Below, piece by piece: positions 12,501-23,000 of a DNA stretch of 64,000 nt. Numbering within the stretch: position 1 is the stretch's first letter; each line of letters starts with the position of its first letter. The DNA is from Pithys albifrons albifrons (taxonomy: Eukaryota > Chordata > Aves > Passeriformes > Thamnophilidae), in contig NC_092466.1 in assembly GCF_047495875.1 (NCBI RefSeq), positions 17,914,561 through 17,978,560 of the forward strand, written 5' to 3'. Made by a program: the position numbers and the translations under genes. The notes beneath the pieces are model-generated. The model saw nothing but the letters and a program-made list of their open reading frames with translations, made no database searches and had not been told where the DNA came from.

Positions 12501-15500
12501 TTCAATAGGCTTCAATTAAATGCTAAAGGCTATTCTAGTCTTTCTGTACCTCAACTGCAACATATTTCCTTCCTTCCCTCCTGAAGCTGAGGGGGAGGAC
12601 AGCAGAGAAGCAGAGTGACCTGAAAGTAATAAAGTCAGAGTAAACCACAAAACCGTCATTTAATTACTCAATGTCAGAACACAGACTGAAAGAAGCAGCT
12701 CTTTCATTCTCATAAAATGACAAGAGCCAATAAACAGATGATCAGAGCAGCTCATCACTGCTGACAGAAAGGCACAGTCACTCATCATCTTCTCTCAGAG
12801 CTGCTGATTGAAAAGTCTGGGTTAGTTCAGGTAGGTAAAGAACAGTGAGACCCAGAGGGCCATCTGCCTATAAAAGCATTCACTGTGAAGCTAATACCAT
12901 CTATTTGTCCTTGAACAGAAGAGTGTGAACCCAATTGCCTGTTTTTTACAGAGCAGTCTCAGTGAACTCTTTGCAAAATGAGCCTGTGCCTTACATTGCA
13001 TCTGGATCATCTAGGCTGCAATTTGCTTTTAAAAACATACATTTAAGGGTTAGTGAAACTATGGTAGCTCTAATAAAACTGTATTTACTATAGCTAAGTT
13101 ATTGTAATTAACTTACTACATTTGATATGCAACTTTTTCAGGAAAAGACAACTAGTCCGGGTGATCAATTTGGATTTCCTTGGTACAAAAGCAGTTGGAA
13201 GTACAACCCCCTATGATGGGTCTTAATTTTCTAATCACCCTGCCTCTTCCAGGAATATATTTCAGCCATTGTGCTCCTACAAATACCAGAAAAGCTGACA
13301 TGCCACAAAATGCTGTCAAATGCATAGTAAGACAATGAATGTTTTATTCTGCTGCTCCCATTTTAGCAGCCCTATTTGAAAGGTAAGACAGACAGGCAGA
13401 TCTACGTTTTAAACTGCTGGTGACAGAAGAGCTGCCGAACCAAAGTATCTGGAAACCTGAGTGCTCTATAAAAAGCACAGCTGGGGAACCATCACTGCCA
13501 GGATGAACTGGTGTGCTAACCCTGTCAGTTTGGCTCAATGCAGGGACACCTCCTGGGATGAGGAAAGAGTTATCCTGGCCCTGCATAATGCTGTTTGCTT
13601 GTATTGGCAAGTGGAAACTGGGTCATGAATGTGCTCCAGATTACCAAGTTCATATTTACTGACTTGGGCAACGATCTGTCCATGAAAGGTTCTGGATCTC
13701 ACTACTGGTTTTTTTTTTGCCAAGCATGTCACTTTAAACAATCTTTCATGATGTTTGCCAAGTCAGGTAAAACAGGTAGTTTAACACAACAGGAACAAAA
13801 TATTTTATAGCAGAAACAGTGCAATGAGCTACTACAAAGTAGCAGAAATATTGTAGCAAAGCCTTGAGGTAATTCCTTTTGAGCAGGCTTCAAGCAGCTC
13901 TCATTTAATATCTGCAGGTAGTGTGACAGTGCAGCTGAAGCTGCTGCACGTGATCCCTAATAATGCAGCAGCCCAGCCGAGCGACACTGTGGAGGAAGCA
14001 GCGTGGACAAACATTCAAGTAGCACCGGCTCATAAAACCTCTCCAGAGTTATTTACTCACTTTTTATAAAGGGTAAATAGAAGAGATTTGATATTTGCTG
14101 GCCATGTGCCCAATCCTTCCTTATACCCATGGGGGATGTTGGGCCTGTCTTACTGCTGCCAGGCCAGGCTGCTGGAGCTGAAACTATTTGTAGCTCCTCC
14201 TAAAGAAAAATAAACCCTTTGCAACTAGTAAGGCTACTAGCAAGGCTTCTGACACAAAGGTGCTGTTTCCTAGCACTTTATGTAGGAAAATGATGAGAAA
14301 ATATAATCTGTCTTTGAGAGGAAGCTGCAGTCACCAAAAGATAAGAGAAGGGAAAGGAGAGGAAGAGTAATGGGAGCAGCAAGGATGCAACTGGAGAAGC
14401 AGAGGACCTGGGAAGGTCATCCCGAGGAACTGGTGCCAGGAAATAAGAGCAGTACTTTCCAAAACCTTGTCTGCACTGCCAGTTAGGGCTTCAGGCTTCA
14501 TCTGTGTGACACTTAGTGTCATGTAGTGTCACAAAAGGAAGGGACTTCAGTCACCAAGGGACAGAGCTAAGAAACTGAAGGCTTACTGTCTTATGAATAT
14601 TCTTATTATATGTACAGAAACATCATACTGATTCATGTGCCATGCATCCATCAGCATAAGCCTCTAGCCTTTCATGACTGTTCCCTCCACTTATATGTAG
14701 CTTGGATCCAAGATGAAATTCTCCTTGCCACCATCCACCATGCTCACGCACTCTTTGCACACATAAGCAGTGGAGTTTTAATTTCTTTTGCTTACAAATC
14801 AAGAACAGAAAACTATTTTGTGTGAGCCAAAAATAGTGCTGTATTGTCTGTTCATCACTGTAAGTCCCCATTTGCTTCATGTAAGAGCACAGGATTTCCT
14901 GCTGGTCATTGCGTGTGGTCTCATCTACTGATAAAAACTATGAACTCATGAAATTACAGTTCACAGGCTCCATATCACACCTTGTAGGGTGACTGCAAGT
15001 GCTCTGTTGCCCTCGGGAAAGAGCAAATGGGCCAGCAAGAAGGTGACAGTGAAACTTGATCTACAGAAGACCCAGAGAATCAGTTAGCAGCCAGGACACA
15101 GAGCAATAACTCGGGGATGGGCTTCTCTAGAGGTGTTACTCACAGCCTGGAGGAGACAGCAGATTGTCACCTGTGGGCTGCCCACAGCCTCTGCCAGGGC
15201 TTGTGTGCTTTGTGCATCCTGCACCTGGGGCCTCTGGGAGGCAGGACAGCAGCAGTACCACAGCATCGCTATGGCTAATGCTGTAGGGGCTGCCTTACAC
15301 CAATTTTTGTCCCTTTCCTCTAGAAACGGGCAGTAGATTAAACGTGGGACTAGAGCTGGGCCTGTCATCCTCAGGCAATGCACAGATTACCAGGTGTGGG
15401 GGCGAAAAGCCATCAGCGCCATTCACATTAAAAGTTCAAAAGTACTTTTGCACTGAGAACAAGGGCAGTTGCAATCCAGGATGACAGATTCCTGGTCTCA

Positions 15501-15589
15501 GCAGCATCACCACACCATAGGGCTCCAGCTCCTGCTCAACGAAGCCGAGAAGTCGGTACAACTGGGCACTACTTTTGTTGCACTGAGTA
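9540..15589. other. Intergenic DNA upstream of PPP1R3C; no gene recognised
   Basis: Mostly AT-rich sequence without recognisable coding exons. A locally CpG-bearing, GC-richer patch at about 13920-14030 contains a palindromic E-box CACGTG at 13947-13952 and is reported separately. From about 15000 onward the base composition rises toward the PPP1R3C CpG island. An ACGTG core occurs at 15342-15346. Open frames here are short and overlap one another on both strands, as expected by chance. Confidence 0.55.
15342..15346 (+). promoter_or_regulatory. Candidate hypoxia-response core (ACGTG)
   Basis: The sequence ACGTGGG lies about 650 nt upstream of the PPP1R3C start codon. ACGTG is the core bound by HIF-1, and mammalian PPP1R3C is known as a hypoxia-induced gene. 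A five-base core occurs often by chance, so this is only a candidate. Confidence 0.2.
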
Positions 15590-15933
15590 ATGCCCTTTAG
15601 CTGCGACTCGAAGCAGCCCTACACCGACATGTGGGACAACCTCCACTGCACTCGGAGAGCCCCTTTAGGGAATGTGCTCCCCGGAGCGGGGAAAGGCGGT
15701 GCCATGCTGAGCCCTCTCGGGAGCGCTGCCCGCGGCTCCGCACCCGCCGTTCCCTCGGGACGAGAGCACAGCAGCTCCAGACCAGGGCGGGGGGAAGGAA
15801 AGGGAGCCCGGGGATGTGCCCGGGCGCGGGTGGCACGGGTACTCGCAGCCCCCCAGCCGCGGGGAGCGCTGACAGCGCCCGCACCGCCCTGCCCGGGCCG
15901 GGGCCGCCCCTTGGCCGCGGGCCGGGACCGGCC

Positions 15934-15942
15934 CCATAAAGG
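15934..15942 (+). promoter_or_regulatory. PPP1R3C: TATA-like element of PPP1R3C promoter
   Basis: CCATAAAGG lies within the CpG island, 47-55 nt upstream of the first start codon. It is the only TATA-like AT cluster in several hundred bases of GC-rich sequence, and the spacing suits initiation at about 15965. It is also one mismatch from a CArG (SRF) box if the preceding C is included. Confidence 0.4.
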
Positions 15943-15988
15943 CGGCGGCGCGGCGGGGGCGGTCCGAGAGCGGCGCGGAGCGGCCTCA

Positions 15989-16002
15989 ATGCACTGCAGC
16001 AG
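15989..16002 (+). CDS. PPP1R3C: PPP1R3C coding exon 1 (14 nt, encodes MHCSR start)
   Basis: ATG-CAC-TGC-AGC-AG is followed directly by a consensus donor GTAAGC at 16003. Joined to the acceptor at 17547/17548 it completes an Arg codon and gives [15 protein letters not shown]. This matches the human PPP1R3C amino terminus, MSCTR-MIQ, whose first five residues are likewise encoded by a separate exon. The start lies inside the CpG island downstream of a TATA-like element. The start context is poor (T at -3, C at +4), so some scanning to Met6 is plausible. The 5' UTR part of the exon probably begins near 15965. Confidence 0.85.
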
Positions 16003-17547
16003 GTAAGCCCCGGGGCTTAATCTGCTCTGCTCTGCCCTGCCCTGCTCCGCGCCCCTCCTGCCCAGCGCGTCCCGCGGGGGCCGCCCCTACCCGGGCAGTG
16101 CCCCTCGGAGATTCCGACCCTTCGGACCGCTCGGTGTAGCCTCCCCCAGCCTTCCTCTGGCTGTGGCGTGGGGGTTTGCGTGCTTGGCTCTGTTTTGTGG
16201 TTCGGGTGGTGCGGTGGTTTTCTTGTTTTTTGGTTTTTTTTTTTTTTGACGCTGCAAAAGCTCGGGAGCAGCGGGTCACCAGACTTGCAGAGAGAGTATT
16301 TTTGAAGTCTGAGTTCTCTTCCTATTAAAGGAAGGCAAAAGTTGATTAATTTGTTTCGGGTACTGTCCTACTACTACTTATTATGGCAAATAGCTCCACA
16401 AAAACCCCAAGTGAAACAAACAAACCATAAAAAGCAACAAGGAGGCAAGATTCTGCACAGATTCTGCTTTGGTTTTGGCAGGGTTCTGGAATACCAGTGA
16501 GAACTCTGGGAAGCAGAAAGCTATTTTACTTAAGTGACAAAGTCTATGCCCTTTCCATGACTCAACAAAACTCTGCATTGCCAGCAAGGACTGCATCCAT
16601 CTCAGCAGGGATGTGCTGCAGTTGAAGCCCCTTTTTACAAATATTCCAGCTAACTGGCCTTGAATGGGCCATGTTCTTGCACAGCAATAAAGACATTCAT
16701 CATCTGAGAGAGAGGGTTATGAGTGAGTCTTTACCAATAAAGCTGTAGCATTCTTACTGAATACTTGCAGTAAGCTTTTTGCATGGTCTTTGTGGATTAC
16801 AAAGAATTGGTTTTAATCCAATTCTTGAAGCCTAAGGAGGTGAAAAAATAGTGTGCCTCTCCCCCACATTTCACCCAGCTGTCAACATTAAAAGTGCAGA
16901 GCTGTATTACCTAGACCTGGATTAATAGCTCATAGAAGGTATTTCCAAAGGTGCTTTAGCACTTTTATTCATCTGAGTTATCCAAAAAAGTGCTTTAAAC
17001 ATGGACTAATGGTTGTTCAGAACCACAGTGTAATGGTTCTGCATGAAGGTACATAGAATCCCATTTGACACTCTGATGGGATAGGCAACTTGCTTAATAT
17101 AATGCTGTCTCTTTCCAGAGATGAAGCAGCTGATCCAGCTTGTTGGAATTTTAAGACCCAGCTCAGAGCCTCTAAGAGGGAAATTAAAGTGGATGAGCAC
17201 TTCCACTTAACCTGGATCTATTTTACTGGTTGCTACATTGTTCTTTTCTGTATTTTCAAGAAAATACATTTAATTAGCTGTCACAAAAATCTATTTTTCA
17301 GAGGTTTGCTTAAGGCAAAATAGAGTAGATTTGACTTGAAGAAGTTCAGAATTGACAAGAAATGACTGATTAATCTCAACCGAGTTCCTTAGGTAGAACT
17401 GTCAATTTTAATTTAGGCTGCATTGTTTAAAGCCCTGCAGAGATAAGACTGAATAATTAAGACAGTGGATGAAGCAAATACGCATTGTTAGGAAGCTTCT
17501 TATCTGATGTAATAAATAATAATGTCCTGTGTTTTTGCTCCTTTCAG
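16003..17547 (+). other. PPP1R3C: PPP1R3C intron 1
   Basis: A 1545-nt GT-AG intron with donor GTAAGC and acceptor 'tttgctcctttcag'. It is phase 2, splitting AG|A of Arg5. Its first part continues the CpG island and begins with a short imperfect run of CTGCT/CCTGC units (about 16020-16048). A 14-base T run is at 16234-16247. The rest is ordinary AT-rich sequence with no further exon seen. Confidence 0.85.
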
Positions 17548-18493
17548 AATGATACAGCTTTTGGACCCGAGACCCTTGCCAAGCTCCATCATGCCTGTGG
17601 ACATGGCCATGAGAATTTGCTTAGCCCATTCTCCACCATTGAAGAGCTTTCTCAGCCCCCTTGAGAACTGCCAAAGAAACAACTTTGTGAACAGACTCAA
17701 ACCCCTCAGACCATGCCTTCATGTGAAACGTGACTCCGAAGCTCAGAAGAGCGACTGGAACCAGCCATCAGCCCGGGCCAAGAAGCGAGTCGTGTTTGCA
17801 GACTCGAAGGGGCTGTCCCTGACGGCAATACACACCTTCTCTGAGTTCCAGGAGAACCCTGGGTGGGATCTTCAGTTTGACCTCTTAGGCATTGAGGATG
17901 TAACATCTGACTTAAAACTACATGAGGAGAAAAACTTGATTCTGGGTTTCCCTCAGCCCTCAGCTGACTATCTGGACTTCAGGAACCTCCTGCAGAAGAA
18001 CTTGGTCTGCCTGGAGAATTGTACCCTGCAAGAGAAGGTGCTGTCGGGTACTGTGAAAGTAAAAAATGTGAGCTTCGAGAAAAAGGTTCAGGTTCGAATT
18101 ACTTTCGATACATGGAAGACCTACAGGGATGTTGAGTGTGTATACATGAACAATGTTTACAATGAGTCTGAAAATGATACCTTCTCCTTTACCATAGATT
18201 TGCCTCCTGCCATTTCCTCTGAAGAGAAGATAGAGTTTTGCATTTCTTACCAAAGTGGAGAACGTACCTTCTGGGACAATAATGAGGGTCAGAATTACAA
18301 GATTGTCCATGCAGAGTGGAAGCCTGATGGTGTTCAGATACCACTGACCAAGGAAGACTATGTAGATCTTCAGACTCCAAGGAGAGGACAAGAGAGAGAC
18401 CCCGATCAGCTAGGCAGTCCGAGGCTGTCCAGTGGCCTCTTTCCCCAGTGGCAGAGCTTGGGTCGGATTGAAAATTCATCACCATATTGGTGA
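17548..18493 (+). CDS. PPP1R3C: PPP1R3C main coding exon: protein phosphatase 1 regulatory subunit 3C (PTG)
   Basis: The product is a glycogen-targeting subunit of protein phosphatase 1. It brings PP1 to glycogen particles, where dephosphorylation activates glycogen synthase and restrains phosphorylase. The spliced protein is 319 aa (human 317 aa). The PP1-docking RVxF motif is RVVF at residues 85-88, within [15 protein letters not shown]21 carbohydrate-binding domain follows at about 150-258. Its signatures are [17 protein letters not shown] (172-188) and the glycogen-contact motif WDNNEGQNY (247-255). The conserved C-terminal block [15 protein letters not shown] is at about 294-308. The exon is uninterrupted and ends in TGA at 18491-18493. 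The frame is also open 26 nt into the intron from an ATG at 17522, but those bases include the polypyrimidine tract and acceptor, so that start is not used in the spliced mRNA. Subfamily 3C rather than 3B or 3D is chosen on the near-identical N-terminus and C-terminal block. Confidence 0.96.
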
Positions 18494-20082
18494 TTCATAA
18501 TACTGAGGAAGCATTCTTCCATTTGGCAGCAGAACTGCATAAGTTTTCTGGTTCACATACTACATGATGAAACCACCTGGCAGGTTTTGTTTGCTGTCTG
18601 AAGAGATCCAAATTCATTGATCTATGGGACTTGGTATACCATTTGTGCTACTGAAGTTCTTAGCCAAACCTTATCCTTGAAGGAAAGAAAACCAAGATAA
18701 AACCCATGCGTATGCCACCTACTATAGGAATAGCATGCCCATATCACAAGTACATGCTGCTTTTTTTCTGCTGTCAGCTCTTCTGGGTCACTAGGAGAGA
18801 GACTTGTGAAGTAATATGGAAGGCAATGGTATATTAGCAAGCTGTAGTAACTGTATGCGTAAGAGTCTGTGTGTGTGCACAGGGATGTTACATTAACAGA
18901 ATGTCACAATTCACTTTGAACTTCATAGGAATGCAGTAGATGCTGTCAGGAGGCTTGCTAAGAGCTTCTGTGTGCTTGTAGCAGAGGCAGGTAGGGAGGA
19001 ATGGCAAAGATTTGTGGCTTCAATACAGGTTAAGAAACTTGGAGAGGATAATGGAGAAGTAAGGAGTAATGGAGTAATGGAGTAAGTGCTATATAACTTG
19101 GAGATGTGCAATGTTCTAATTGCTTCTTTCAAGTGCTGTTTTTCTAAATCCCAGGGAAAGTTCTATGGGATAAAAAGACTAAAGAAAATAATGCAAAGTA
19201 AGTGGTGGAAGTGAGTACTGCCTTGAGAAGATGTCTGTCCTCATTGGCTTTGTGAATGCCTTGCATTTGATAATAAATCTAACCTTTACTTCATCATCCT
19301 ACTCACTTAGCAGGCAGATGGTTATCTTTTAATGTTAAAAGAAAAATGTGCCTTTAAAAAACTTTTTCAAGCCACCCTAATATGCCCAAAATAGGGTCAG
19401 GTGACAAAACCCCCCAATTTGTAAGTTTCCTGTCTGTGGCAGCATTAGGTGATTCTATTCATCACCTGATCTAATCTTACAGCATCTGATGTTTGAGTGT
19501 CCTGCTCTCAATTGCAAAGTGAGTGATGACTTTTCACAAGTGCATAACATAGGCAAGGTCCTTCATATTGAAGACAGTGAATTAGCTGCACTTTGTGAAA
19601 GCTAATTTCTTTAAAAGAGCAGGGTTGCTACTAGTTTTTTCTAGACTGAATATGGGCTTGCACATAGAAAACTGTTCTATTTTACCTCATTTTTGAAGTT
19701 TTTTTTTAGACTTTAGTAAACTAATATATATTTTGTATCTATATGGTTATAATTTTCTTTCTGAGCTGTCAAACTGTAAAGTTGATCTGTGTTTCATGCA
19801 AGACTTGTGTGAGAAATTGTCCAATACATGCTCAGCAGGTGTGAATACTGGCACACCTTTTAGCTGTACAGAAATGGTGTTAATATCAAGATATAAATCA
19901 CATTTTTGTCCACGGCTAAGAAGTATAATATCCTGAGTGCGAAGCTACTTGCAGTGCAGCGAGATGATAAAGACTAGAGTGAAATAAACCTCCTCCACTA
20001 ATTGCACTTTTCCCCTATGTAACCCTTACTGTTATGTGTGAACTAGCCATTTTAAAAATAAACTTTATTTTGATACACCTGC
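18494..20082 (+). other. PPP1R3C: PPP1R3C 3' UTR (inferred extent)
   Basis: Non-coding sequence directly after the stop codon. AATAAA signals occur at 19272-19277, 19983-19988 and 20057-20062. The last is followed by T/GT-rich sequence suitable for cleavage, giving a 3' UTR of about 1.6 kb, close to the length I expect for the mammalian gene. A short imperfect GGAGTAAT tandem repeat lies at about 19062-19085. The end point is inferred. Confidence 0.6.
20057..20062 (+). terminator. PPP1R3C: Probable PPP1R3C distal polyadenylation signal
   Basis: A canonical AATAAA with a downstream T/GT-rich stretch (tttattttgat, then tttgtcatc). A second AATAAA lies 74 nt upstream at 19983-19988, and a proximal one at 19272-19277 could give a shorter transcript. 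The choice between them needs 3'-end reads. Confidence 0.5.
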
Positions 20083-23000
20083 TTTGTCATCTCCGTCTAT
20101 TTTCTCAATTTCTGTAAAACAACTTAGCTGTGATACCAGTTCTATACCATGGGGTTTGCTAAAGCTGGCTGTGGTATGGCATGTCAGGTCAGGAGCTGGC
20201 ATTACCCTGAAGATGAAATCCAAGCTCTTCACTACATGAGAGGTAAGTATTCACCTTGCAAGTTGTGCCATTAAAAAAAAACCAAACAACCCATTGTATC
20301 ACACTAAATTTAACTGGAATATTTTGTTTTACAAATTCTGTAAGGGATCTTACTGTACTGTGAGCAAGTCTGGCAGGAGTCTGTCTTAATCTGGTGGCCA
20401 GACTTACCTGCTGAGCTGTAGCATATGTGGTGCTTGGGTGGATGAGTCTAAACAGCAGCACCTAATGTTTTTTGGCTTGTTTTCACCTTAGTTTGGCTAG
20501 TTATGCTGCCTCCTGCAGCTATGCTGCTGTTTGGGACATTGGAAGCTTGGGGTTTCTCCTGTTGTACTCGGGAATCCAGAACTGCCCTCAGTACCAAAGA
20601 TCTCCCTTCAAAATGAAGTGTCTGCCTCTTAGCCAGCCATTCCCCATTTCCCCTGCAGCACGGACCGAACCTCACAGACACTTAGAATGGAGGCAAGGGT
20701 GTGTATTTTCCAAGGGCCTCATCTTCTGGGGGCTGACAGACAGGTTTGGTGCACCCATGCTTCTCTTCCATGGCAATTGAGAGCAGCACAGAGTGAGAAC
20801 AGGCTATGGGTTACACACCAGCTACTTCATACAGGATTTTTCAGTACGTTAACTCAGTGACAAGATGCAGTTTAATTCAGTCTGTTGCACACAAAGTCAA
20901 GCATTTCCCAGCAAGAAATCTAGCTTTAGTTCTGAAAAAGCAATTCCCAAAAGGCAGACATGGAGCTAACAGCATTTTGCTGAGCCAAGGAATGAATTTA
21001 GATCTTCCACATTGCAAAACTTGCACTGGATGTAAAGTCCTCCTTTCCCCAACACTACCTATCAAAGTCCACTAAATACTACACTGGGTCATACTGTGCA
21101 GGAGCTCTTATGACTTATACTGCACCACCAGCTCTCTACTCTAAGAAAAAGGTGAACTGAAGAGAGATTTGTAACTTATGTGGCTTGAAGGCTCCACCGC
21201 CTCAATGTGGAACTTTTCAGTGAACCAGGTGCAAGGCCTTCCAGCATGAGAAGTAGCTTTTCTTATCCTCTAACTAGGTCCTGTGTCCAGCCAGCCCAAC
21301 TGTCTGCCCAAGATATAAATCACTTAAAAATAGCGTAAGACAGATTCCTTTGACCAGGCCTTGGCTTTAAGCCAGGTTCTTTGCTAAGATGCCTTGCAAG
21401 GTCTTACTTGCCCAACAGTGAGTCAGTGGAGTGTTGCTCAGCAGCTTCAAAGCCCTCCCTCAGCTGAGAGGGCAAAGGATTTCTCCTTTTCCCACTCCTT
21501 ACCAAAGCAACACAGTTGCACTCCTTCCTCTTTACAACAGAGCTTGCGTTTAACACTAAAGCTTGTATCCATCACAAAAGTTACAGGTTCCTAGAGAAAG
21601 GTATTAGCAACACTAAGGTGATATAAACTGGAAAAACGTTAGTCTTACAAATCTATTTTTCAGTCACTGAGAAAAACATCACCTCTGGAAAACAGTCTTA
21701 GCATCTTAGATGCTGCCCTTTCAGGTACATCCATTCTAAAACAGGAATGTATAAAGCAGGTGTGGTCCTTGAAACAGAGCTTGCACCCTGGGGTGACATC
21801 ATCTTATTCTCTCAGGTAATTACTGTTTCAGCTGCACTGTAGGTTTGTATTTCCACAACTGTTGTGACAGAGTGAATGATTGGATTCATCCTACAGCTCT
21901 GCAGGTCTAAGGTGTCTGGCTTTCAGTTATAGCCTATGAGTGGCATAGTACTTACACACTTTATTTTTCAAACATGAGTATTTCAAGTTGGGTTCCTAAT
22001 AGCTGTACTCACTTTTGGGAAGCTAGATTTAATTTTGCCATGCAAAATTAAATTAAAATTTTTTATTAGTAAAGATCTGTAACCCTGGAAGAACAGTGTA
22101 TGAACATTTCCTGAGAATATAATTAGAATTTTCACAGGCAATTAGTGAATGTCTTTTTCTGTAGTTATATATAGCTAAGCAAATTACCATGATTTATATG
22201 GTATATCTGGTATATTAGTGTTAATGTAGTAGATGTTACAGTATTAAACAGACACAAAGCAACAACTCACACCCCTCTCAGACACTTCTGAGCTTTAAAA
22301 TAAAATATAATTAAGAATAAAGTGTTTCAGCGAGGCTGAAATAAAATAAGGTACAGATGTGCTAAATCCTCTCAAGGGGTCTCTCCTGTTTCAAGAACCA
22401 TCTGTACTTCAGTCTTTCACAACTGGCATTTACTTAACCTGTTCTTACAGCCCGTCAATGATGGAGGCTCCACAAGCTTTCCAATTATTTCTTCCTTGAT
22501 TTACTTTAAGTTTTCTGAGGTCTTAGCCTAATTAAAAATAAGGTCTTAATTCCTTTTTTTATTCTGCATAGGCAAGAAAACAAGTATTACTTTCTTTTTA
22601 CAACAGCCTGTAATGGCTTGAGCATAAAGAACAACTTTCGCTACTCTCCCCAGATCCCTTCTCTAGGCTGTGTAACACATTTCATTGAAATGGGTATTTT
22701 GACTTTCCATCTTTGTTTGGAAAGAACCTGATGGACCTTCCTTAATGCAGAAATATGCCTCTCAGCTGTCTATGGCAAAAGCCTCATGATGTGGTCCTCA
22801 GCTTCACCAGTGAAAACTTAGCACAGCTCAGTACACATTTTTCATTGCTCAACCAACTTCATCCACCTTATGCAATAAGGCCTGTAGAATGCATGTCTCA
22901 TTCCTGCAGTGCTCAGTGACCTGTCTGTGAAGCTCATGACAGCTGGGCAGGTTGAATCAGTGATGCGCTTCACTGACCATTTGTTCTAAGGATGCCATTT

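Larger units (their letters stand above)
15640..16150. promoter_or_regulatory. PPP1R3C: CpG island promoter of PPP1R3C
   Basis: This abruptly GC- and CpG-rich segment sits within AT-rich surroundings and spans the first coding segment of PPP1R3C. It contains Sp1-type GGGCGG boxes at 15785-15790 and 15957-15962 and a TATA-like CCATAAAGG at 15934-15942. The TATA-like element would place initiation around 15965 if used, leaving a very short leader of about 25 nt; CpG-island promoters often initiate at several dispersed points instead. Long open frames on both strands here reflect a lack of AT-rich stop codons, not genes. Edges are by eye. Confidence 0.8.

Noticed and set aside
15590..16006. Long overlapping open frames on both strands (90-138 codons) at the PPP1R3C promoter
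   Set aside because: They coincide with the CpG island, where stop codons are rare. The products are Arg/Pro/Gly/Ala-rich without any domain, and several frames are open at once. Only the last 14 bases in the correct frame are coding.
17522..17547. ATG at 17522 as the PPP1R3C start
   Set aside because: These bases are the intron's polypyrimidine tract and acceptor. Splicing from 16002 yields the conserved MxCxR-MIQ start instead.
17960..18485. 143- and 98-codon frames antisense to PPP1R3C exon 2
   Set aside because: These are shadow frames opposite a well-supported coding exon, with no independent evidence.
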